DNA of 64,000 nt from Afipia sp. (lineage in GTDB: Bacteria > Pseudomonadota > Alphaproteobacteria > Rhizobiales > Xanthobacteraceae), in the NCBI GenBank assembly GCA_024707075.1, contig JANQAK010000003.1, forward strand, positions 1-64,000, written 5' to 3'. A program made the translations under genes and the position numbers. Of this stretch, positions 1 to 10,113 are shown in pieces. The notes below the pieces were generated by a model. It was given only the letters and a program-made list of their open reading frames with translations, made no database searches and was not told the DNA's origin. How positions within the stretch are numbered: the stretch's first letter is position 1; every line of letters begins with the position of its first letter.

Positions 1-639
1 GCATGGATATCTCCGCGCGGCAATCTCGCGGCCACCGTCGTCGAAACCATCGACGTGCAGCCCTCCGTCGCAGCGACGCTGGGCTTTGCAGCGGGGCTCG
101 CACTCGAAGCGGCCTTGCAGGCCATCAGTCTGGAATATCGAATGCGATCTGGCGGCACAGCCAACAGCACGTTTCTCTTGAAGTGGCCGAACGACGTTCT
201 GGCGGGCGGCGAGAAGCTGTCCGGCATTTTGCTTGAGGCGGAAACTATCGGCGGCAGTCTCGCGGTTGCCGTCGGCATGGGAACCAACGTGGTTTCCGCG
301 CCGGAAGGCACGCCTTATCCCGCGACGTCGCTGGCGGCGCTGGGGATCACGGCCGGCGCTGAAGACCTGTTCATGGCGCTGTCGGATTCGTGGGCCGAAT
401 ATCGCGGCATCTGGGGCAACGGCAGAGGTTTTCCCGAAATCCGCCGCCTCTGGCTGGAGCGCGCCGCCGGTGTTGGTGAACCGGTCTCGGTTCAGTCGGG
501 CGGATCGAGCGTCGAAGGGGTTTTCGAGACCATCGACGATACCGGTTGTCTCATCATCGCGGGCCGTGACGGCAAGCGCATACCAATTGCCGCCGGCGAC
601 GTGCATTTCGGATCGGCCAAATCGTCTGGAGCTGCGTGA
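1..639 (+). CDS. birA: Biotin--[acetyl-CoA-carboxylase] ligase, 5'-truncated by window edge
   Basis: Frame 1 is open from base 1; the protein contains KWPNDVLAGGEKLSGILLEAE and a C-terminal SH3-like domain typical of BirA. Confidence 0.9.
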   Translation, partial: AWISPRGNLAATVVETIDVQPSVAATLGFAAGLALEAALQAISLEYRMRSGGTANSTFLLKWPNDVLAGGEKLSGILLEAETIGGSLAVAVGMGTNVVSAPEGTPYPATSLAALGITAGAEDLFMALSDSWAEYRGIWGNGRGFPEIRRLWLERAAGVGEPVSVQSGGSSVEGVFETIDDTGCLIIAGRDGKRIPIAAGDVHFGSAKSSGAA

Positions 640-2309
640 TGTCTCGTCCGGATGAGTTGACGTTTGCGCCGCTCGGCGGTGTCGGCGAGATCGGCATGAA
701 CCTGTCGATCTACGGTCTCGGCAACCGCCACCAGCGAAGCTGGCTCGCGGTCGATCTCGGCGTGTCGTTCGGCAACGAGGAGCATCTGCCGGGCATCGAC
801 GTCATCATGCCGGACATCCGCTTCCTGGTGAAGGAGCGCAAGAATCTCATGGGTCTGGTTCTGACCCACGCGCACGAGGATCATTTCGGCGCGATCATCG
901 ATCTGTGGCCGCAGTTGAAGTGTCCGATTTACGCCACGCAATTCAGCGCTTCGCTGTTCGAAGCGAAATGCGCCAGCGAACGCAATCCGCCGAAGATCCC
1001 GGTCACCGTGGTGCCGTCCGGCGGCACGGTGAACATCGGTCCCTTCAACGTCGAGTTCATTCCGGTCGCGCATTCGATCCCCGAATCCCATGCGCTCGCG
1101 ATCAAAACGCCGGTCGGCACGGTGCTGCATACCGGCGACTGGAAGATCGACCCGACGCCGATCATCGGCAAGCCGACCGACGAGAAGCGGCTGCGCGAAC
1201 TTGGCGATGAAGGCGTGCTGGCGCTGGTGGGTGATTCCACCAATGCGGTGCGTGAAGGCCGCTCGCCGTCCGAGCAGGAAGTCGCGAAGAACATCACCGA
1301 ACTGGTGAAGGCCGCACGCGGCCGCGTCGCGGTGACGACGTTCGCATCCAACGTGGCGCGGCTGCGCGCCGTGGCCGATGCCGCGAAAGCCGCTGACCGC
1401 GAAGTCGTGGTTGTGGGGCGCGCGATGGAGCGCGTGGTACAGGTTGCGCGTGAAACCGGCTACCTCGACGGCGTGCAGCCGTTCCGCGGCGCGGATCTCT
1501 ATGGGCATTTCCCGCCGGACAAGGTGCTGGCGCTATGCACTGGCAGCCAGGGCGAGCCGCGCGCGGCGCTGGCGAGGATTGCCAATGACGATCATCCGAT
1601 GGTGACGCTGAACAAGGGCGATACCGTCATCTTCTCGTCGCGCACCATTCCGGGCAACGAAAAAGCCGTCGGCGCGATCATCAACGGCCTTGTCACGCAG
1701 GGCATCGAGATCATCACCGACCGCACCCACATGGTGCATGTTTCGGGTCATCCGCGCCGGGACGAATTGCGCGACATGATCTCCTGGGTTCGTCCGCAAT
1801 TGCTGATCCCGGTTCATGGCGAGGCGCTGCACTTGTCGGAACACGCCAAGCTGGCGCGGGCCTGCGGCGTGCCCAAGGTGCTGATCTGCAAGAACGGCGA
1901 TCTGGTGCGGCTGGGGCCCGGCGATCCCGCGATCATCGAGGAACTGCCGAACGGACGGCTCTACAAGGACGGCAACATTCTTGAGCCCGACAAGGCGCGC
2001 GCCGTTATCGAGCGGCGGCGGCTGGCATTTGCCGGCTGCGCCTTCGTCGCCCTCGCGCTGACGGACAAGGGCGAACTGGCCGACGATCCCGAGGTTGATC
2101 TGGTCGGCATCCCGGAGAAGAATAAGGAAGGCGTGGTGATCGCGGACGACGTGTTCGATGTGGTGGTCTCCACCGTGGAGAGCCTGCCGCGTGCGAAGCG
2201 TCGCGATCCCGACGCGGTTGCCGAATCCGTGCGGCGCGCGGTGCGTGCCGAGATCAACGATCAGTGGGGCAAGAAGACGCTTTGCGTCGTTCATGTGCTC
2301 ATGGTTTGA
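639..2309 (+). CDS. rnj: Ribonuclease J (metallo-beta-lactamase fold)
   Basis: LTHAHEDHFGAI, HTGDWKIDPTP, VHVSGHPRRDEL motifs; start overlaps birA stop (TGATG). Confidence 0.93.
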   Translation: MSRPDELTFAPLGGVGEIGMNLSIYGLGNRHQRSWLAVDLGVSFGNEEHLPGIDVIMPDIRFLVKERKNLMGLVLTHAHEDHFGAIIDLWPQLKCPIYATQFSASLFEAKCASERNPPKIPVTVVPSGGTVNIGPFNVEFIPVAHSIPESHALAIKTPVGTVLHTGDWKIDPTPIIGKPTDEKRLRELGDEGVLALVGDSTNAVREGRSPSEQEVAKNITELVKAARGRVAVTTFASNVARLRAVADAAKAADREVVVVGRAMERVVQVARETGYLDGVQPFRGADLYGHFPPDKVLALCTGSQGEPRAALARIANDDHPMVTLNKGDTVIFSSRTIPGNEKAVGAIINGLVTQGIEIITDRTHMVHVSGHPRRDELRDMISWVRPQLLIPVHGEALHLSEHAKLARACGVPKVLICKNGDLVRLGPGDPAIIEELPNGRLYKDGNILEPDKARAVIERRRLAFAGCAFVALALTDKGELADDPEVDLVGIPEKNKEGVVIADDVFDVVVSTVESLPRAKRRDPDAVAESVRRAVRAEINDQWGKKTLCVVHVLMV

Positions 2310-2340
2310 CTCTCGTTATTGTTTTTGTGCGGAGAGAGAG

Positions 2341-2745
2341 ATGCTGGGCAGGCTCAATCATGTGGCGATCGCGGTGAAGGATGCCGAGAAGGCCGCGAAG
2401 ATTTACGGCACGGCGTTCGGCGCCGAGATCTCCGGCGCGGTGCCGCTGCCGGAGCATGGCGTGATCACGGTGTTCGCGACGCTGCCGAACACCAAGATCG
2501 AGTTCATCCAGCCGTTCGGCGAGGATTCGCCGATCGCGAAGTTCGTCGAGCGCAATCCCGACGGCGGCATTCATCACATCTGCTACGAGGTGCCGGAGAT
2601 CATCGCGGCCCGCGATAAACTGATCGCGGAGGGCGCGCGGGTGCTCGGCGACGGCAATCCGAAGATCGGCGCGCATGGAAAGCCGGTGCTGTTCCTGCAT
2701 CCGAAAGACTTTTCCGGCGCCCTTGTCGAGATCGAGCAGTCGTAG
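2341..2745 (+). CDS. mce: Methylmalonyl-CoA epimerase (VOC superfamily)
   Basis: MLGRLNHVAIAVKD...GGIHHICYEV...FLHPKDFSGALVEIEQ. Confidence 0.92.
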   Translation: MLGRLNHVAIAVKDAEKAAKIYGTAFGAEISGAVPLPEHGVITVFATLPNTKIEFIQPFGEDSPIAKFVERNPDGGIHHICYEVPEIIAARDKLIAEGARVLGDGNPKIGAHGKPVLFLHPKDFSGALVEIEQS

Positions 2746-2766
2746 GGTAAAGTGAATGCTCCACGC

Positions 2767-2846
2767 CGTCATTGCGAGGAGCGCTTGCGACGAAGCAATC
2801 CAGTTTTTTGCAGCTCTGGATTGCTTCGCTTCGCTCGCAATGACGG
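2767..2846. repeat. Dispersed palindromic (REP-like) element, family A copy 1
   Basis: CGTCATTGCGAGGAGCGCTTGCGACGAAGCAATCCAG...CTGGATTGCTTCGCTTCGCTCGCAATGACGG; near-identical copy at 45714-45797. Confidence 0.9.
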
Positions 2847-2894
2847 AATAAACACCACGCTCGATGCGTGCATTTTGGTCTGACGCGAGGATAA

Positions 2895-3170
2895 ATGGCC
2901 TATTCGATTTCAACCGCGCTCGCGATCTACTTCGTACTCTGGTGGGTGGTGCTGTTCGCGGTGCTGCCGTTCGGCGTGCGCAGCCAGATGGAGAGCGGCG
3001 AAGAGATCGCGGGCACTGATCCCGGCGCGCCGAGCGTGCCGCGCATGGCGTGGAAGCTGCTCTGGACCACGGCGATTTCCGCGGTGATCTTCGCCATCGG
3101 CATGGCGGCCTTCAAGGCCGGTTATCTCAACGTCGAACGCTTGACGAAGCTGATGGGCATTCCGCTCTGA
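2895..3170 (+). CDS. DUF1467 family small membrane protein
   Basis: Two predicted TM segments; ...VLWWVVLFAVLPFGVRSQ... Confidence 0.8.
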   Translation: MAYSISTALAIYFVLWWVVLFAVLPFGVRSQMESGEEIAGTDPGAPSVPRMAWKLLWTTAISAVIFAIGMAAFKAGYLNVERLTKLMGIPL

Positions 3171-3282
3171 TCGGGCGGGACCGTGCCGACCCGATCACCA
3201 TCGCTCGATACATCAATGGGTTGCCATATCTTCGGCGGCGTGTTCGGACAGATGTTTCGAACACCGTGGCCAAAATAAAAAA

Positions 3283-3306
3283 AGAGCAGGGCCAAAGCCC
3301 TGCTCT
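3283..3306 (-). terminator. Rho-independent terminator (minus strand)
   Basis: Perfect stem AGAGCAGGGC/GCCCTGCTCT followed on the minus strand by TTTTTTT. Confidence 0.85.
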
Positions 3307-3606
3307 AAAAATTGTGTCGACCCTATTGTCCCCGAAAAGGTTGGATTTATCCTTGATTGAACGGGGCGACGCTGCTTGTGCGCGCCAGGGGCTCCTCCCG
3401 AGACTTGGACCACCAGAATGTGCAAGCTGATTGCCACACTTCTGACCCGGAATTTGTAGCCGAAGGATTCTGTGTTGTCACGTTTTTCAGCATTAAATGT
3501 CTATTTATGTGGCGACGCACAAAATCCTCGATTCCACCGCGATATTCGCTGTTTTCGCGCCGTTGAACTTGCCTGCGGCTGAGCGGATCATATGGGTGGT
3601 GCCAAA

Positions 3607-5766
3607 TTACCATTTGACACGCATCCCGGCGTAGACCGCGCGGCCGGTGCCGGGTTCAAATAGCGGCGACGCCGCGTTCGCCGTCTGCGCAATGCTCGAA
3701 CTGGCGATGTAAGCGGTGTTGGCGATGTTTCTTGCTTCGAGATACATCGAATACGTGCCGTCATCGACGCCGGCCTTGAGTCCCCATATAGCGTAAGCGT
3801 CGGACGTCAGCGTGTTGGCGTTGTCGACGTAATAGGCCTGCGGCACCCATTCGATATTCGGGCCGATGTAGAATCCGTTCGCATGCTTGTAGAGCACTTC
3901 CGCGCGCAGGAAGTGACGCGGCGCTCCGGGAAGCTGGTTGTTGCCGAACGCAGGATCGTTGTCGAAGCGGAAGTCGTTCAGCGTGTAGGCGAGGTTGAGC
4001 CAGATCTTGTCCGCGTCGGGGATGTTCGTGAAGATGTTCTTGAACACCGCGACGCCGAGACCGGCCTCGATGCCCTGATGGATGGTGCGGTCGGCGTTCA
4101 CCACGTTGCATTGTCCCGGTGCTCCGTACATGCATTGCAGTTCGTTCCGGATGTTGGCGCGATAGCCGGTCAGTTCCCATGTCAGGTCGGAACGGCGGCC
4201 GCGCGTGCCGATCTCGTAGGTGGTCGCCGTCTGCGGCCGGATCAGCCAGAACGGGATGGCGGGCGCGCTGGAGCTTTCGCCGAAGCTCGGCACCTCGGCG
4301 CTGCGCGAGATATTCGCGAAGGCCTGCCAGGTGGGATCGATGTCCCACAGCAGGCCGCCTTTCGGACTCCACAGATTGAACTCGGTCGATCCGCTGGCGG
4401 TGGCGCCGAACCGCGCCGTGCGGTCGCGCGTCGCATAGAGGAATTGCGTGCCGCCGATCGCCGCAACATTCGGCAGGAAGTAAAACGAATCTTCCACAAA
4501 GGCCGAGGTGTTTTTGGACTTGTCGAGCGACGACGATAGCAACGCGCCCTTGTAGCCGCCGACATTGGCGTACTGCTTGTTGTCGATGTTGCCATTGATC
4601 ACGTTCACGCCCGCGATCAGGCGATTGCGGAAGCCGCCAATCAGGCGGTCATCGGTCGCTTTCGCAAAGCCGCCATAGTCCCGGTACTGATAGTCGAGCC
4701 ACTGGAAGATCGGATGCATCAGATGGCGGTCCACCGCGAACGCCCCGAATTCCACCGTGGTCGCGTCGAACCGGATCGTCGTCTTGTTGCCAATGCGGAC
4801 CGTATCGATATTGCGCTGCTGATCGTTGATGACGTTGCCCGCCGCCGCTGTTTCGGGCGAGTTGAGCGCGGATGATTTCGTCACCGAGCCGGGAATGCGC
4901 TGCCGCACGTCATTGGCGTTGATGTAGAAGCGCGTCTCGAAGTCCGGCGAGAACTGATAGCCGATGTTGCCGCTGGCGCGCGTCGAGTGGCCGTAGCTGT
5001 GATCGCGGAAACCTTCAGCGCTCTGGTTCGACGCCGTGAAGAATGCATCCCACGGCCCGCTGGCCCCGCCGACGCTGCCCTGAAAGCGGCGATAGCCGAA
5101 TGCGCCCATGTCGATGGCGGCGCTGTTGACCTTGGCGTCGCGGCCGGTCGGCGTGACGAAGTTGATCGCGCCGCCGAGCGAGTTGGCTCCGAACTGCAAC
5201 GCGTTCGCGCCCTTGAAGACCTCGACATACTTGTAGGCGGTGGGGTCGATCTCCTGGAAATCGCCGTAGCCGTCGGAGGTGTTGATCGGGACGCCGTCCA
5301 TGTAGAGCTGGATGCCGCGCAGATGGAAATTGCGCGACAGGCTCGATCCACGAATGGAGAGGCGGGTGTCGTCGCCCCATTTCGGCTGTGCGAAAACGCC
5401 GGGCACGTAGCCCAACACGTCCTTGATTGTGTTCGCGACGGAGCTGCTCTTGTAGTCCTCCGCCGCGACGACGGCGACGCCGCCCGGTGTTTGCTGAATC
5501 TCGCTGCGGGCCTGATCGGCGCTCTTGGTGCCGAGCGGTCCCTGCGGACCTGCCGCCGAGATTGCCGGTGCATTGGAATTGGCGGCCGGGCGCGCGCTTG
5601 ATGGTTCGGCGCGGCGATTTCTCACAGGCCGGTCTTGCTTGTCGGCCTCGACAACAACGGGAGGCAGCGTTTGAGGGGCGGTTTGCGCGCGCGCGAACGA
5701 GACTGTCGCGACAGCAGCGGCGGACGCCAGCAGGATGCTGCGCGTCCGTATGGAAACGGAAAACAT
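3607..5766 (-). CDS. TonB-dependent siderophore/metal receptor
   Basis: Signal peptide, plug domain (SIRGSSLSRNFHLRGIQLYMDGVPIN, GANALQFGANSLGGAINFVTPTG), C-terminal aromatic (KW). Confidence 0.9.
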   Translation of the reverse strand: MFSVSIRTRSILLASAAAVATVSFARAQTAPQTLPPVVVEADKQDRPVRNRRAEPSSARPAANSNAPAISAAGPQGPLGTKSADQARSEIQQTPGGVAVVAAEDYKSSSVANTIKDVLGYVPGVFAQPKWGDDTRLSIRGSSLSRNFHLRGIQLYMDGVPINTSDGYGDFQEIDPTAYKYVEVFKGANALQFGANSLGGAINFVTPTGRDAKVNSAAIDMGAFGYRRFQGSVGGASGPWDAFFTASNQSAEGFRDHSYGHSTRASGNIGYQFSPDFETRFYINANDVRQRIPGSVTKSSALNSPETAAAGNVINDQQRNIDTVRIGNKTTIRFDATTVEFGAFAVDRHLMHPIFQWLDYQYRDYGGFAKATDDRLIGGFRNRLIAGVNVINGNIDNKQYANVGGYKGALLSSSLDKSKNTSAFVEDSFYFLPNVAAIGGTQFLYATRDRTARFGATASGSTEFNLWSPKGGLLWDIDPTWQAFANISRSAEVPSFGESSSAPAIPFWLIRPQTATTYEIGTRGRRSDLTWELTGYRANIRNELQCMYGAPGQCNVVNADRTIHQGIEAGLGVAVFKNIFTNIPDADKIWLNLAYTLNDFRFDNDPAFGNNQLPGAPRHFLRAEVLYKHANGFYIGPNIEWVPQAYYVDNANTLTSDAYAIWGLKAGVDDGTYSMYLEARNIANTAYIASSSIAQTANAASPLFEPGTGRAVYAGMRVKW

Positions 5767-5827
5767 GGTTGAATGTCCACCAAATGAGAATGACGACTGA
5801 ACGGGTGATCAGGAGCGCAGGTCTTGA

Positions 5828-5852
5828 GCGCCGGCTGAAAGCCAGCCGGCGC
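5828..5852. other. GC-rich intergenic hairpin between the two TonB receptor genes
   Basis: GCGCCGGCT-gaaagcc-AGCCGGCGC perfect 9 bp stem; no clear U tract. Confidence 0.6.
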
Positions 5853-5861
5853 ATTTGTTCG

Positions 5862-8079
5862 TTAGAACGTTACCGTAAGTCTGCCGTTGAACGAGCGGCC
5901 GGGTCCAAGGACGCTGTAGCCGTACAGCGCGCCCATCATTCCCGGATAGGTAAGGTCAGCGCCTCCCAGCGGCAGGGCGTAATACTGATTGAACAGGTTA
6001 TCGACCCCGACATCGGCACGTACGTTGCGCCACTGATAACCGGTACGGAGATTCACCAACGCATAGGCGCCGGTCGTAAGCTCGTTATGTACCTGGCTCA
6101 CCTCGTCCTTCGAGCCTACCAATTGCAGTTCGACACTGTTCGTCCAACTGCCCAAGGTGTGGTCGATCGCCAATTTTCCGTTGATCGGCATAATGTGGTA
6201 GAGGTTTATGCCATCAGTGCGTTGTCCCCGGACATAGTTGAGATTGCCGCGCAAGACGCCCAAGCCGTATTCGGCATTATCCCACAGCGCCACCTTACCG
6301 GCGAGATTGACGCCGTAGAGTTCGGCATCGTGATTGGCGAAACGAAGATTCACGAAGCTGTTCTGTGCCGTGAGATTCATCGTCCCGCACGTCATGGACA
6401 TCGCGCCGGTGAAGCAGCGATCCACGTCGATATAGTCCTGGACATACGAGTAGTACGGCGTGACCTTCAGTTCCCAAACCTTCTGGGCCGGATCGTGCCA
6501 TCCGGCCGTGAAGCTGAGCGTATGGGCCTTTTCCGGCTTAAGATCGACATTGCCCACATAGCCATTGCCGTCGCCGAGCCACCCGATCATGTTCATGGCC
6601 ATCATGCCGGTCGACCATGCGTAGCGCTCGTACAGGTTCGGCGAACGGGTCTTGCGCGCAAAGCCCAGTTCATAAGTGCTGAACGGATTTGCGTCGTACC
6701 GGACAAGCGCGGAGCCGTCGATATTCACGTCCGTTTTCGCGCGATTGAGAGCGTTGAAGGCCGCGGCATCAGCGCCGTAGTCCATTGCATTGTAGCCGTG
6801 GACGTTGCCGGTATTCATCCACACCACATCGTTACGCAATCCGAACAGTGTGGTCCATTGACTGTCCCACCTGTGCTCCCATTCCGCGAACGTGCCGAGA
6901 CGGCTGCGCGTGCCGTTGTTGATGTTGATGAACGTGTTCGGACCCATCATCATCGATCCATCGACAGGCTTCCACCAGTCGTCAAGCTGGTTGTGATAAA
7001 ATTCGTTGCCGATGCGAACGATGTCCTGCTGTGTTGCGGCGATGGTCGCCTTGATCGAGTAGCCGGCATCCGAAGCCCTGGTATCCATCGGCATGTCGCC
7101 GGTCTTGTCCGGCGCGATGAAACCCATCGTGTGGCGGACCTTGTGCATGAACGCGCTGGCTTCGAGCTTTCCCCAGTCGAACGCGCCCTCATATCGCCCA
7201 TTCATGAACAGGCTGCGGTTGTAGGTCATGTCCATGTACTGGTTGACGTAGCCCTGGTAGGGAATGAACTGGCCGCCCACCTGGAAGGTGAAAAGGTTGC
7301 CGAAGGTCTGTTTCGAAATGCTCAGCGCGTGGTTTTGCATTTCGTACAGCGTCGATTTGACCTTCGTGCCGTCTGCTGCGCGGTAGTCTTCGGCACGCAC
7401 CCAGCCGCCCGTGTAGGTCACGCTCGTGTCCTTGTTGGCGGAGAGTCGCGGCGGCGTCGATGCCGTAGCTGTTGTTGATGCTCCGGTAGAATCCGGACAG
7501 CAAGACGCTGCTTTGCCAACCCTCGGCAGTCGGCGCGAATTTAGGTGGAGCGACCTCGACGATGATCTTGCCGCCTGTGTAGTCACCTCCCGCGCTTACC
7601 GGCGCTACGCCGAGATAAGCCTGCATCTTGGCGATCATGGCCGGATTGACGAAGGAGAGCGGCGGATTCATCTCGTTCGGGCAGGCCGGGCTGATCAACA
7701 TGCTGTTGATAGCGACCTGTACGCGGTCGGCTCCTTGTCCGTTCAGGGCGGGCAGACTCGAAACTCCGCCCGCGCCCCACGTTGCGCCGCCGGGAATATC
7801 ATTGATGAGAGAGGCGCTGTCGCTGGTGCCCGCAGCGCGCGTGAATATGTCGTTACCTGTCAGCGCGGCGGGGGCCGCTGCGAGGCTTGCGGTCGCGGGC
7901 GAAGCTGCCGTACCAGCCGCGCCGCCAGGGCTTGAGTTGCGTGGAGTATCTCGCAAATCCTCGACGTTGACGGTCGGAAGACTTTGCGACGCAGTCTGGG
8001 CGTGAGCGAGGGACGTGACGGTAAGGATAGATGCGGACGCCAGCATGATGCCGCGCGCCCGTTGTGAAACGGAAAACAT
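5862..8079 (-). pseudogene. TonB-dependent receptor, probably copper/metal related, interrupted by a single frameshift near 7440
   Basis: ORFs 7189-8079 and 5862-7586 (-) are consecutive parts of one receptor: ...YGIDAAATL | SANKDTSVTYTGGWVRAEDY...; C-terminal barrel ends in ...RSFNGRLTVTF. Confidence 0.85.
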
Positions 8080-8135
8080 GGTTGGATTCCACCATAGAGA
8101 ATGACGATTGAACGGATGCGCCGGAGCGCGGGTCG

Positions 8136-8516
8136 TCAGCTCAGGTGGGGAGGGCCGCGGGGCTGGTGGTCCGTGGCCGCAAAGAGCGCGACGCCGTCGT
8201 CGTGCCGCGCCGGTTCGAACAGAACCTGCAACGCGATGCGGATGGCGAGCGCGGGGGATTGCGGCGGCAGGTCGACCGCCGCCACGCCGGAGATGCAGAG
8301 CGGGCAGCGGATGACCGGTTTGGCGTCGTCGTTACTGCCGTCCGTGCCGGGAGACGCCGTACTGGCGTTGAGGCAGAGTTCATGGAGGGCATTGAACTTG
8401 AGTGGAGAGACCGTCGCCAGCAGGGCGCTGGTCAACATCACGTTGAAGACGAGCGCATAGACTGCCGCCCAGGCGGCAAAACGTCCAATTCTCTTGATGC
8501 GCGACGTGAAGATCAC
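8136..8516 (-). CDS. DUF2946-like protein with CPLC motif
   Basis: N-terminal TM, then PVIRCPLCISG; adjacent to TonB receptors. Confidence 0.65.
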   Translation of the reverse strand: MIFTSRIKRIGRFAAWAAVYALVFNVMLTSALLATVSPLKFNALHELCLNASTASPGTDGSNDDAKPVIRCPLCISGVAAVDLPPQSPALAIRIALQVLFEPARHDDGVALFAATDHQPRGPPHLS

Positions 8517-8695
8517 AGCTCAAACCCCACGCCCTGTTAACACGGTCGTGGGAGGTCGAAAAGCCCCTCGATTTCAGTGCGGTCTGCGCTGCTATCTAGC
8601 CTCTTTTGCTTGTATTTTGGCATCCGATCCGCTTTCACTAGCGCCTTCAGGCCTCATTCGATTCCTGACGTTCCCGGCAAACTCCGAGTGTTCCC

Positions 8696-10018
8696 ATGCG
8701 ACTGTCGCGTTTCTTTCTGCCCATCCTCAAGGAGACGCCGAAGGAGGCCGAGATCGTCTCGCATCGCCTGATGCTGCGTGCCGGCATGATGCGGCAGGAG
8801 GCGGCCGGCATCTATGCGTGGCTGCCGCTCGGTTTCCGGGTGCTGAAGAAGATCGAGCAGATCGTGCGCGAGGAGCAGGACCGCGCGGGCGCCATCGAAC
8901 TCCTGATGCCGACGCTCCAGCTTGCGGACCTGTGGCGCGAGAGTGGTCGCTACGATGCCTACGGCCCGGAGATGTTGCGCATTGCCGATCGCCACAATCG
9001 CGAATTGCTGTACGGCCCCACCAACGAGGAAATGATCACCGAGATCTTCCGCGCTTACGTGAAGTCTTACCGGAGCCTGCCGCTCAATCTCTATCATATT
9101 CAATGGAAATTCCGCGACGAGCAGCGTCCGCGTTTCGGCGTGATGCGCGGCCGAGAATTCCTGATGAAGGACGCCTATTCGTTCGATATCGACGAGGCGG
9201 CGGCGCGGCTGTCCTACAACCGGATGTTCGTGGCCTACCTGCGCACCTTCGCGCGGATGGGCCTCAAGGCGATCCCGATGCGCGCCGAGACCGGCCCGAT
9301 CGGCGGCGATCTCAGCCACGAGTTCATCGTGCTGGCGGAGACCGGCGAGTCCGGCGTGTTTTGTAACAAGGATGTGCTCGACCTGCCGGTGCCCGGTGCG
9401 GATGTCGATTACAACGGCGACCTCACCCCGATCATCAGGCAGTGGACGGATCTCTATGCCGCCACCGAGGACGTCCACGACGCCGCGCGCTATGAGAGCG
9501 AAGTGCCGGAAGACAAGCGGGTGCAGACCCGCGGCATCGAGGTCGGACAGATTTTCTATTTCGGCACCAAGTATTCCGACAGCATGAAAGCGCTGGTGTC
9601 CGGGCCGGACGGCGCGGAGAAGCCGATCCACGGCGGCTCCTACGGCGTCGGCGTGTCGCGTCTCGTCGGCGCGATCATCGAGGCCTGCCATGATGAAAAC
9701 GGCATCAAGTGGCCGGAAGAGGTGGCACCTTTCCGCATCGCCATCCTCAACCTCAAGCAGGGCGATGATTTGACCGGCGCGGCGTGCGAGAAACTCTATG
9801 CCGCGCTGACGGCGAAGGGCGTCGATGTGCTCTACGACGACAGCGATCAGCGCCCGGGCGGCAAATTCGCGACCGCCGACCTGATCGGTATTCCCTGGCA
9901 GGTGCTGATCGGCCCGAAGGGGCTCGCCGAAGGCAAGGTCGAAATCAAGCGCCGCAGCGACGGGTCGCGCGAGTTCATGAGCCTGGATGAGGCGATTAAC
10001 CGCTTCACGCAATCATGA
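8696..10018 (+). CDS. proS: Proline--tRNA ligase
   Basis: [54 protein letters not shown]; class II aaRS motifs. Confidence 0.97.
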   Translation: MRLSRFFLPILKETPKEAEIVSHRLMLRAGMMRQEAAGIYAWLPLGFRVLKKIEQIVREEQDRAGAIELLMPTLQLADLWRESGRYDAYGPEMLRIADRHNRELLYGPTNEEMITEIFRAYVKSYRSLPLNLYHIQWKFRDEQRPRFGVMRGREFLMKDAYSFDIDEAAARLSYNRMFVAYLRTFARMGLKAIPMRAETGPIGGDLSHEFIVLAETGESGVFCNKDVLDLPVPGADVDYNGDLTPIIRQWTDLYAATEDVHDAARYESEVPEDKRVQTRGIEVGQIFYFGTKYSDSMKALVSGPDGAEKPIHGGSYGVGVSRLVGAIIEACHDENGIKWPEEVAPFRIAILNLKQGDDLTGAACEKLYAALTAKGVDVLYDDSDQRPGGKFATADLIGIPWQVLIGPKGLAEGKVEIKRRSDGSREFMSLDEAINRFTQS

Positions 10019-10113
10019 TCGTCCACTGAATAATCTCCAGTGTGGTCGCGGTCGCTGCGGGTCGCGACTAGAATTAGCCCGATTCGTGTGAAAATCCGGA
10101 CCATGGAACAGAC

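Noticed and set aside
2767-2846. Rho-independent terminator for mce
   Set aside because: Long palindrome without U tract and repeated elsewhere in the window; better explained as a dispersed repeat
3347-3613. 88-aa minus-strand ORF and overlapping 69-126 aa ORFs in the 3200-3600 gap
   Set aside because: No recognisable domain, several overlapping candidates in different frames; kept only as a possible sRNA/3'UTR region
5427-7478. 683-aa ORF on the plus strand
   Set aside because: Antisense to the TonB receptor genes; no signal of an independent protein family
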